From positions 1,364,001-1,428,000 of the forward strand of contig NZ_CABDUX010000001.1 of NCBI RefSeq assembly GCF_901411515.1: a stretch of 64,000 nucleotides of DNA, given 5' to 3'. The first letter of the stretch is position 1, and the number at the start of each line of letters is the position of its first letter. Shown one piece after another: positions 57,631-64,000 of this stretch. The notes beneath the pieces were generated by a model that ran no database searches, was not told the origin of the DNA, and saw only the letters and a program-made list of their open reading frames with translations. Origin of the DNA: Raoultibacter phocaeensis. GTDB lineage: Bacteria > Actinomycetota > Coriobacteriia > Coriobacteriales > Eggerthellaceae. The position numbers and the translations under genes are program-made.

Positions 57631-60182
57631 TATTCACTGCCCCCTTCGTACCTTTCGACCTCGCACAAGCAATCATAATAGTTATCGTTGCAATCAAACG
57701 GATGCGTCATGCATGAGGTCAGATCCTGATAATGACCAGCTATGAATTGGTCGGCTTGCCAACCATGTGGAAGATTTACCACGCCAGGTCGCATTGCATT
57801 GTCAACTCGCAGCTTCACTACAACAAACCCGCGATCGTTGAATACGCGAACTATATTGCCGTCCTCCAGCCCGCGAGCCACAGCGTCTTGCTCGTTCATA
57901 TGTAAGACGGGGCCATCTTGAAGTTCGAGCAGCCAAGGATTGTACCCAGTGGTAGTGTGAGTTCGGTATCGGTTGTGCGTTTGAAAGTAAATCAGTGGAT
58001 ATTTCTCAACAAGCGGATTTTTTTTGAATTCGTCTGCTGTTTCGACCCAAGCCTCAGCGGGCGGCTCGAAATATGGCAAATGTTCTTTGTCGACGTCGAT
58101 GGTCTCGCCATAGAAGTTAATTGGGATGGGATTTTCCAAATAAAAGGATACGCGATAATCCTGCAAAAGGAAGTATGGGTCATAGTATTCATCGGGCATG
58201 ACACGAATGGTCTTCTCTTGCTGCAGGCGCTCGCGTGTGATGAGCTCACCCGTGATGTCGGTTGGCTCGCCACCGGTCAATGCGTTGATGGAGGTGTGAA
58301 ACATTTCGTTGATAACCTCTTCGTACGACTGCGTATACAGTGCCTCGAGACCAAGCTTGATGCCAAGTTCTTTTGCAATATCGAAATCGCTCTTGTGCTC
58401 GAACGTTGGTTCCACGCACTTTTCGCCGTAGGGGGTGTAAGGCGTGAACATAGCTACGCTGGCATCCTCCTCCTCGAGCCATTGAGCGGCAGGAAGAACT
58501 AGGTCGGAGTATTGGGCGGTTTCGGTCATGATCGGATCAACGGTGACGGTAAAGTCAACCTTATTCCATGCTTTCAGCATAGCCTGGCGGTCGGGTACGT
58601 TGGAGAGAGGATTTGCCGAGATGACGATGACGCTCTTGATGATGGCATCCTCTCCTGCATACTTGCCTTCTTCCATGATTTCTGGAAACTTGAGCGATGA
58701 GTACACAGGGCCTGGTTTTGAATCGGGAGGTATCATGTGCTGATAGTAGCTAACCGGCACCCAGCCCATGCTGGATGTAACTCCGCAGTAGCTCCAACCA
58801 GCACCTGGTTTCAGGAAGTTGCCAGTGAGCACGGCGCATGCCATGGCTGCTGTGTAGGCGGTATGGGAGTTCGTCGTATGGCCAAGGCCGTTAGGCAAAG
58901 CGAAGACGGTCGGCCCATTCCACATAGCATTTGCCAGATCGATAATCTCCTGCTCGGCGACATCGCAAACCTCGGCGGCGCGTTCGAGCGTCCACTCCGA
59001 AACACGCTCATAAAGCAGGCTCAAGGCCGTGGTGCACTGTACCTGCTCGCCGTTCACATCTACAGTAAAAGTTCCCATGAAGGCAGGATCTTTCGCTGCC
59101 TCGACATGGACGGCCTTATTTTCAGCGTTATCCCAGATAAAGGCTGGATCATTGACGTATGCAACACCAGTGCTTGAGTTTGACATGCCGTTGGGTTCTG
59201 CCTCGATACCGAAATCACTGTCCCTCAGGAACTTTCCGTCCGAAAGCTTCACAAGATACATAGCAGTTGAGCTTTTTAGTTGGAATTCCCAATCCACCAT
59301 GTCGTTGTCAATGAGGTACTTGGCGCAGGCCATACCCAAAACAGTATCCGTTGAGGGACGTAAACGTATATGCTGGCTTGCTTTTGTCGCAGTGGGCGTG
59401 ATTAACGGATCAATAAGCGTTACCTTCGCACCGCGTTCTTGCGCATCCTGAATGAAGCGAAACTCGTGAGGACTGCATTCTGCGGGGTTACCACCCCACA
59501 GAATAATGCTATTAGCGAAATTGCTGATAGAAGGACCGTCGCAGCCGACGCCAAGTTGCCCCAAAAGTTGGTTAACCGTCCACATCATGGCTTGGTCGGC
59601 ACCGGGCAAGAAGTTGCTTAGGCCCAGGGTATTGCATAAGCGCTGCCAGGAGCCATATGAACCATTCAACATAACGGTGGAACCGTATATGGACCATCGT
59701 ACGATTGATGACGGGCCGAACTCGGCCATATATCCGCCCCACTTTTGTACGATTTCATCAAGCGCCTCATCCCAAGATATCCGTTCCCACTCTCCGGCAC
59801 CGCGTGCGCTGCCCTCGACGCGGCGCAAAGGATACTTTACGCGGCGATCGTTGTAAAGCGTCTGCATCATGCTCATGCCGCGAAGGCAGCCTTTGCTGCG
59901 GCCTTTCGTTGCGGGATCAGAGTCTGCATGAATACGTGGTTCGACAAGAATCACCTTGCCGTCGCGCACCTTCACATCGAATGAACACATGTTGGCGCCG
60001 CAATTACCGCGGCAGTACGTAACTTTTTTCTCAACGTTTACTTGGTCAGGGCTTTCCGCAGCAACAGCCGCAAACGTCGAGGCGGAACCCCCTAACACAG
60101 CAGCTGCTCCTGCGACAACTCCTGTAGTTTTGAGAAAGCTTCTACGAGTAAGCCCGCCTTGCGGACTGTTCGCTCCTGACAT
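57630..60182 (-). CDS. Tat-exported molybdopterin oxidoreductase (DMSO reductase family)
   Basis: 850 residues. Twin-arginine signal LTRRSFLKTTGVVAGAAAVLGG; FeS motif CRGNCGANMC with a later GCLRG; the molybdopterin fold follows (WGGNPAECSPHEFRF, SANPLSNVPDRQAM, LPAAQWLEEEDA, TTTGYNPWLLELQDGP). The FeS motif spacing is C-x3-C-x4-C, one residue longer than usual for DmsA. Probably a terminal reductase facing outward. The substrate is not evident: DMSO/TMAO, or an aromatic catechol-like or other gut substrate, are all possible. The gene is visibly less GC-rich than its operon partners, suggesting separate acquisition. GAGGAGGAG precedes ATG 60182. Confidence 0.9.
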   Translation of the reverse strand: MSGANSPQGGLTRRSFLKTTGVVAGAAAVLGGSASTFAAVAAESPDQVNVEKKVTYCRGNCGANMCSFDVKVRDGKVILVEPRIHADSDPATKGRSKGCLRGMSMMQTLYNDRRVKYPLRRVEGSARGAGEWERISWDEALDEIVQKWGGYMAEFGPSSIVRWSIYGSTVMLNGSYGSWQRLCNTLGLSNFLPGADQAMMWTVNQLLGQLGVGCDGPSISNFANSIILWGGNPAECSPHEFRFIQDAQERGAKVTLIDPLITPTATKASQHIRLRPSTDTVLGMACAKYLIDNDMVDWEFQLKSSTAMYLVKLSDGKFLRDSDFGIEAEPNGMSNSSTGVAYVNDPAFIWDNAENKAVHVEAAKDPAFMGTFTVDVNGEQVQCTTALSLLYERVSEWTLERAAEVCDVAEQEIIDLANAMWNGPTVFALPNGLGHTTNSHTAYTAAMACAVLTGNFLKPGAGWSYCGVTSSMGWVPVSYYQHMIPPDSKPGPVYSSLKFPEIMEEGKYAGEDAIIKSVIVISANPLSNVPDRQAMLKAWNKVDFTVTVDPIMTETAQYSDLVLPAAQWLEEEDASVAMFTPYTPYGEKCVEPTFEHKSDFDIAKELGIKLGLEALYTQSYEEVINEMFHTSINALTGGEPTDITGELITRERLQQEKTIRVMPDEYYDPYFLLQDYRVSFYLENPIPINFYGETIDVDKEHLPYFEPPAEAWVETADEFKKNPLVEKYPLIYFQTHNRYRTHTTTGYNPWLLELQDGPVLHMNEQDAVARGLEDGNIVRVFNDRGFVVVKLRVDNAMRPGVVNLPHGWQADQFIAGHYQDLTSCMTHPFDCNDNYYDCLCEVERYEGGSE

Positions 60183-60332
60183 TTCTCCTCCTCAAAGATC
60201 GTGTCAGGATATCATCTGTCGGATGCTTCGATTGAAAGCCCAGACTCCCGGTTTTCCCCAAGCTCAATCCTTCAGGATATCCCCCTGATACTCCTCGAAA
60301 AGAATTGGCCAAATCCTCATACTGTCACTTTA

Positions 60333-60348
60333 TCGCAATCCATTGCGA
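60333..60348. promoter_or_regulatory. Perfect 16-bp palindrome upstream of the molybdoenzyme operon
   Basis: TCGCAATCCATTGCGA (7-bp arms, two central bases), about 150 bases upstream of the catalytic subunit start. A good candidate regulator-binding site. Confidence 0.5.
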
Positions 60349-60658
60349 CAATCAATATGACAAACTATTTCAATTTGAGGATAGATAACGTACATAAACA
60401 AGCGCAGAATCCGGTTTCCACCAGGTGCCTATCGGCAATCGCAATTGTGCGGGATACGGTTGCAACCACTGCGGTAGCAGCGTGAAGCCTACTCTACCGG
60501 CTCGTTTCCCAGGAGCATCGTCCTGTACAAAGGAAGCGCCTTGTTTCGTGAGGGGAGTATCGAATCATGGAAATGCAAATTCTCCCCATTACCTCATCAT
60601 ACGCGTACGCGATAGCTCTTCCTTATTCGCGATCGGTAAAAACCGCGTGTTAATCCAA

Positions 60659-60768
60659 GGACCCGCTGCTAAACCAGAATTGACGCGGCCCCGCGCAGGG
60701 CCCGGCGGCGATCCGGCGCATCGGCGCTCCGGATGGGCGCATGTCAATGGTGGTTTAGCAGCGGGTCC
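60659..60768. mobile_element. 110-bp MITE-like palindromic element
   Basis: GGACCCGCTGCTAAACCA (60659-60676) and TGGTTTAGCAGCGGGTCC (60751-60768) are perfect 18-bp inverted repeats at the two ends. Pairing continues inward through ATTGAC/GTCAAT. The GC-rich centre contains a further ATCCGG/CCGGAT hairpin. No coding sequence. It resembles a non-autonomous element with transposon-like terminal repeats, or an extragenic palindrome of the REP/BIME kind. Confidence 0.65.
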
Positions 60769-60801
60769 AAAGAATCTTTTCGAACGGGCATTCCGCAGCC
60801 T

Positions 60802-61200
60802 TTACCGCGGCATTCTCTTATGCGCTAGCCGAGCCTTCACGATTGCGAGGATGTCGTCTTCGTTTAAGCCCGCGTGGGAGCACGCGTTGATCATATCGTC
60901 GATCAGCAGTTCGACGGGGCTGTCGGTTGCCCGCGCTGCGCCCACGTCGTTTCTTTCGGCGACGAACGTGCCGCGGCCCTTTCTCGTGGTGATGTAGCCT
61001 TCGCGCTCCAGGTCCATGTAGGCGCGGTTTACCGTGTTGTAGCTGATGTCGAGATCGACCGCTAGTGCGCGCACGGTGGGCAGGCGATCGCCTGCGCTGT
61101 ATTCGCCCGACCCGATCAGGTAGGCGATGCGGTTCTTCACCTGAATCCATACGGGAAGGCCGCTGCTGTAGTCCAGTTCAAACGATTCGAGTGCGCTCAT
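60802..61200 (-). CDS. GntR-family regulator, YtrA subfamily
   Basis: 132 residues. Winged helix: PVWIQVKNRIAYLIGSGEYSAGDRLPTVRALAVDLDISYNTVNRAYMDLEREGYI (cited as GDRLPTVRALAVDLDISYNT). The short C-terminal dimerisation part (about 50 residues) is typical of the YtrA group, which usually control membrane-transport or envelope-stress operons next to them. It is last in line after nrfD-like and slipin genes, with a 63-bp gap, and may have its own promoter. Confidence 0.87.
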   Translation of the reverse strand: MSALESFELDYSSGLPVWIQVKNRIAYLIGSGEYSAGDRLPTVRALAVDLDISYNTVNRAYMDLEREGYITTRKGRGTFVAERNDVGAARATDSPVELLIDDMINACSHAGLNEDDILAIVKARLAHKRMPR

Positions 61201-61263
61201 AAAGATGTTCTTTCAGAGTAGTAAGTAGTGTTCATCATAGCAGACATGCTTTCCCATCGGCGT

Positions 61264-62238
61264 TTATCCATGTGGACTCCGCGTTGCATCGCCCGTTTTG
61301 TCGCCCGATCCGTCCACGAACCCGTCGCTCAGCGCGCTCGGCATCGTCACCACGGTGCCCCTCGACTTCTTCACCGTCTCATACTGCATGAGCATGGTGC
61401 GCAGCCGCATGGCGGCATCGGGATCGCCGTACACCTCGGCCGCCTCTGCCAACATCTCGGCCAAATCGCGCTCTACGCCGGCGACGGCCATGCGCGCGTT
61501 CTTCTCGCGATCGGCCTGCGCTTCGAGCGACATGACCTCTTGCAGTTCGTCGGGAATCACGATATCGCGCACCTTCACCGAGATGATGTCGACGCCCCAT
61601 CCGGCCGCTTCCTTTTCGATATCCTCCTTGATCTCGACGTCGAGCTGGTCGCGGCGCAAGGCAACCTCGGCCACGGTTGAGCGGCCGACCGCCTCGCGCA
61701 TGGCCGTCTGGGCTAGAAACGATACGGCCGCATAGTAGTCTTCGACTTCGGTACAGGCCTTTTCCGCATCCCATACCACCCAGAACAGTACGGCATCGAT
61801 GTTCACGGGAACGAGATCGGCGGTGAGCGTCTTCTCGGCGTAGAAGGGGGTCGCGATGATGCGCTGGTCGACGCGGATCGTGCCGTGTTCGATGATGGGG
61901 ATGGTGAAGTATAGTCCCGGACCCACAACGCGGTTGAGGTTGCCGAAGCGCAGCACGACCACCTTCTCCCAGGAGAGCGCGATGTGGGTCGATGAGAGCA
62001 CGAGCACAGCGACGAGCAGCATGGCGACGATCGCTTCGAGCGTGATGGCCCCTGCGAGCGCATAGCCTATGCCGAGCACCACAGCGCAGGTCGCGATGAA
62101 CACGGCGATGCTGAATATGAGCGCGCCGTTGCGCGACGATTTGCGCGGAACGTACGAGGTGGCTGCGCGGATTTCAGCTTCCTTATCACGTACATCGTAC
62201 GGGGCATCCTTCATCATGCGGGTGGTGCGTCGTCCCAT
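61264..62238 (-). CDS. SPFH/band-7 protein (slipin/stomatin type)
   Basis: 324 residues from ATG 62238. Two N-terminal hydrophobic segments and then a band-7 domain: SWEKVVVLRFGNLNRVVGPGLYFTIPIIE (cited as ALSWEKVVVLRFGNLNRVVG), VDQRIIATPFY, NIDAVLFWVVWDAEKA and VKVRDIVIPDELQEVMSLEAQADREK. C-terminal coiled coil. Slipins form large membrane-bound oligomers that organise microdomains. It follows an NrfD-like gene by 22 bases and is followed by a GntR gene. The usual partner of slipin, a NfeD-type protein, is not present here. Confidence 0.9.
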   Translation of the reverse strand: MGRRTTRMMKDAPYDVRDKEAEIRAATSYVPRKSSRNGALIFSIAVFIATCAVVLGIGYALAGAITLEAIVAMLLVAVLVLSSTHIALSWEKVVVLRFGNLNRVVGPGLYFTIPIIEHGTIRVDQRIIATPFYAEKTLTADLVPVNIDAVLFWVVWDAEKACTEVEDYYAAVSFLAQTAMREAVGRSTVAEVALRRDQLDVEIKEDIEKEAAGWGVDIISVKVRDIVIPDELQEVMSLEAQADREKNARMAVAGVERDLAEMLAEAAEVYGDPDAAMRLRTMLMQYETVKKSRGTVVTMPSALSDGFVDGSGDKTGDATRSPHG

Positions 62239-62260
62239 GGTCTCAGGCCTTTCTCTCAAG

Positions 62261-63364
62261 CTACACGGTCAACCCGAACAAAGCGTCGGGCATTTGGGTT
62301 ATGTCGAACTCGGCTGTGCCGACCACGCAGAAACGGAGCGCGAATCCGCCGACAAGCAGTACAAGGGCAATCCACGCAAGCTGCGTACGGTAATTGCCGT
62401 GGGTCACGAACCGTTCGAGGGCAAAGGGCACGGCGAGGCCGCATACGATAAGCCCGAGCCAAAACAGCCAGCCGAGGCTGCCTGTTGCCAGCGCTTCGGC
62501 TGCTGCTCGCGTTCCTTCGCCGCTCAGCCCCCACGCAAGGTACGCGACAATGATCACTCCCTCAAGCACGATGAGCACGCTGTCCGCCCGGCACAGCCAC
62601 ACAATTGGGCGGATGAACGGATAGCGTGCTTCGACGAACGCAGTTCCGAGGAACAGAAGTGCGATGCCACATGAGAGCGAGGAGAGCACGAATGCGATAG
62701 GAAGCAGCGCCGTCTGCCAGAAGAGAATCGAAGCCATGCTCTGAAGCAGGATTCCCGTGTACGCCATCGTCACGATGCCGCTTGCGATCGAAAGCACGGC
62801 CAGGACGACGATCGCAGCCTGGGGGATGCGCGACGTTTCGAGGATCGAGAGGAGCGCGAAGGCACCCGAGCACGCAAGCGAGCAAGCGAGCGCGTACGAG
62901 CCGACCGCGATGGCCGAAGGCTCGGGTGACAGGAGCAGGTTGACAACGCGGTCCGGCCTGCCGAGGTCGGCGAAGAGGCAGAGTATGCCGAGGGCGAGGA
63001 CGACGAAGCTGAGGGGCCATGCGCGTGCGAAGAACTCGTCGGGCACGGTGAAGGCACGGCGGACGCGTCGCCGAGCGCGAACTAGGGAGGCGGTGTCCGC
63101 ACGAATTTCGCCGTTCTGCATCCAGCCGGTTCCGCTGCCGAATGATCGCACGTTTCCCAAAACGCCGCCGAAGCGTTGCTGCACGTTGGCGCATTCGAGC
63201 GCACCCAGCACCGCGAGCGCCCCGGCACCGGTGCCGCCTAGAAAGAGATAGCATGTGACGAACAGGGAGAACATGAGCCAGCTAAACCCCCGATACCCCT
63301 TGAGCGGGTTTGTCCCGCCCGCGTACTGCAACGCATCCGAACGGTTCCCAGCAGCTTGTCGCAA
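62261..63364 (-). CDS. Stand-alone NrfD-family membrane protein
   Basis: 367 residues if started at TTG 63364; a TTG at 63331 is another option. Eight to ten membrane helices of NrfD/PsrC type (WLMFSLFVTCYLFLGGTGAG, FFARAWPLSFVVLALGILCLFADLGRPDR with conserved DLGRP). NrfD normally forms a complex with FeS and molybdenum or cytochrome subunits, but no such gene is adjacent in its operon. It could interact with subunits encoded elsewhere, for instance the operon at 54-60 kb. A -10 box (TATAAT, minus strand, 63387-63382) lies only about 15 bases upstream of the TTG. Confidence 0.8.
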   Translation of the reverse strand: MRQAAGNRSDALQYAGGTNPLKGYRGFSWLMFSLFVTCYLFLGGTGAGALAVLGALECANVQQRFGGVLGNVRSFGSGTGWMQNGEIRADTASLVRARRRVRRAFTVPDEFFARAWPLSFVVLALGILCLFADLGRPDRVVNLLLSPEPSAIAVGSYALACSLACSGAFALLSILETSRIPQAAIVVLAVLSIASGIVTMAYTGILLQSMASILFWQTALLPIAFVLSSLSCGIALLFLGTAFVEARYPFIRPIVWLCRADSVLIVLEGVIIVAYLAWGLSGEGTRAAAEALATGSLGWLFWLGLIVCGLAVPFALERFVTHGNYRTQLAWIALVLLVGGFALRFCVVGTAEFDITQMPDALFGLTV

Positions 63365-63381
63365 TGTAATCAGACAAAGGT

Positions 63382-63387
63382 ATTATA
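63382..63387 (-). promoter_or_regulatory. Promoter -10 of the nrfD-slipin operon
   Basis: TATAAT preceded by TGC (extended -10) on the minus strand, close upstream of the NrfD-like start. The short distance predicts a very short leader. Confidence 0.5.
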
Positions 63388-63470
63388 GCAAGTTGGTTGC
63401 GTTCGTGGTGGGATCGTGATGCCAGAGATTTTGCACGCGCTTTTGTCATATTAGATAGCGCATCATTAAG

Positions 63471-63494
63471 TTATATGATATATAAATCATATAA
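63471..63494. promoter_or_regulatory. AT-rich palindrome upstream of HipA-like gene
   Basis: TTATATGAT-ATATAA-ATCATATAA: 9-bp perfect arms, 6-bp spacer, directly before the ribosome-binding site AAAGGAGG. Position suggests an autoregulatory operator overlapping the promoter. Confidence 0.55.
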
Positions 63495-63515
63495 TAAAGG
63501 AGGATGAATTCGAAC

Positions 63516-64000
63516 ATGCGCACCGATGTAACCAAGAAGCTTCAAGACCTACGGCACCTCGATTGGACCGAGCGGGGGGCAACGTCGGGTACGGCCGGAA
63601 GCTTTCTCAAGGCACGGGAAGTGTCGGGCGGGGGCACGTGGTACTACAAGTTGTCATGTTATGATAGCTATCGAGGGGTGTACGGCCACGAATGCGTCAA
63701 TGAAGTGGTGGCGAGCCGCCTCATGGGCATCCTTGGCATCGACCATGTGGCGTATCGGCTGGTACACGCATCCGTTTCCGTCGACGGGTGCGAGTTCGAA
63801 ACGTGGCTCAATCGATCGAGGAGCTTTCGGAAACCTAAAGAGCAGAAACTCGCGCTCGATACGTTTTTCGACTTGTACAAACTTCCCGGAGAGTCGCCGC
63901 TCGACCTTTGCGAGCGATTCGGATGGCTTGAGCAGGTACAGAAGATCATGCTCGTCGATTATCTGATTGCGAATCGGGATCGACACGGCGCTAACATCGA
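63516..64000 (+). CDS. HipA/CtkA-like Ser/Thr kinase, 3'-truncated by window edge
   Basis: 161 codons are visible from ATG 63516 (AAAGGAGG 11 bases upstream), running open off the window. The segment WYYKLSCYDSYRGVYGHECVNEVVASRLMG contains the lysine and glutamate expected for nucleotide binding (cited as GHECVNEVVASRLMG), and the last codons read DYLIANRDRHGANI, the N-x-D-R-H-x-x-N catalytic loop of HipA and CtkA kinases. These phosphorylate host-cell proteins and are often toxin-like. Whether an antitoxin gene accompanies it cannot be seen; no HTH gene is found just upstream. Confidence 0.72.
   Translation, partial: MRTDVTKKLQDLRHLDWTERGATSGTAGSFLKAREVSGGGTWYYKLSCYDSYRGVYGHECVNEVVASRLMGILGIDHVAYRLVHASVSVDGCEFETWLNRSRSFRKPKEQKLALDTFFDLYKLPGESPLDLCERFGWLEQVQKIMLVDYLIANRDRHGANI

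Larger units (their letters stand above)
60183..60801. other. 619-bp intergenic region with operator palindrome and MITE-like element
   Basis: AT-rich next to the molybdoenzyme gene; contains the palindrome at 60333-60348 and the inverted-repeat element at 60659-60768. Short open frames in it show no protein-like sequence. Confidence 0.5.

Noticed and set aside
1-64000. tRNA, rRNA genes or CRISPR arrays
   Set aside because: No cloverleaf with a TTCGA loop, no rRNA segments and no regularly spaced direct repeats were seen by eye; a tRNAscan or CRISPR finder run would be decisive.

Overview
The window looks like a chromosomal segment of a GC-rich anaerobic actinobacterium of the Eggerthellaceae (Coriobacteriia). 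The clues are a LuxR-type regulator with a large polytopic membrane domain, a DmsABC/TorD-type molybdoenzyme operon, membrane-bound [NiFe] hydrogenase genes and Cys-type formate dehydrogenases. This placement is inferred from gene content; no marker gene or rRNA is present. A perfect 16-bp ParB-binding site (parS) at 16537-16552 suggests that the segment lies in the origin-proximal domain.

Layout. 1-6.1 kb: the 3' part of a DASS anion permease, a membrane LuxR regulator, a two-component system with a class-I glutamine amidotransferase hydrolase, and coaX. 6.3-13.7 kb: a one-carbon operon (fhs, fchA-like, folD) running into a formate dehydrogenase module (HydN-, FdhF-, HycB- and HyfH-like) that has no hydrogenase. 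13.8-20.1 kb: two PLP aminotransferases, parS, and the vitamin B6 locus pdxR / pdxST. 20.3-27.1 kb: an AAA+ enhancer-binding-protein-like regulator, a small LuxR regulator with a sigma54-like promoter ahead of it, an unknown polytopic membrane protein divergent from a YtcJ-like amidohydrolase, and a membrane XRE regulator. 27.7-43.7 kb: a complete formate hydrogenlyase operon of the Hyf type (hydN, fdhF, hycB-like, hyfBCDEFGHI, hycH, hycI) followed by an iron-containing alcohol dehydrogenase and fdhD. 43.9-49.7 kb: a trigger-factor-like chaperone, a RelB-type antitoxin with a PIN toxin, a UreI/AmiS channel with formamidase, an anchored unknown protein and a glutathione peroxidase. 49.9-54.1 kb: a GMC oxidoreductase, an IS110-family element with recognisable ends, and a putative surface lipoprotein. 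54.2-63.4 kb: a molybdoenzyme respiratory operon with two unusual cytochrome-like subunits, a 110-bp MITE-like palindrome, and a GntR / slipin / NrfD group. 63.5 kb to the end: a HipA/CtkA-like kinase cut by the window edge.

The main theme is formate. Formamide can enter by the AmiS channel and be hydrolysed to formate and ammonia. Formate can be oxidised to CO2 and H2 by the Hyf complex with ion pumping, or activated to formyl-tetrahydrofolate by Fhs and reduced by FchA/FolD. The second, hydrogenase-less FDH module is transcribed with the folate enzymes. It may therefore work as a CO2 reductase feeding the methyl branch of the Wood-Ljungdahl pathway; this is inference. FdhD, HycH and HycI supply maturation. 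All coordinates come from reading the given sequence. Homology statements rest on recognised motifs and remembered family features, not on a database search.
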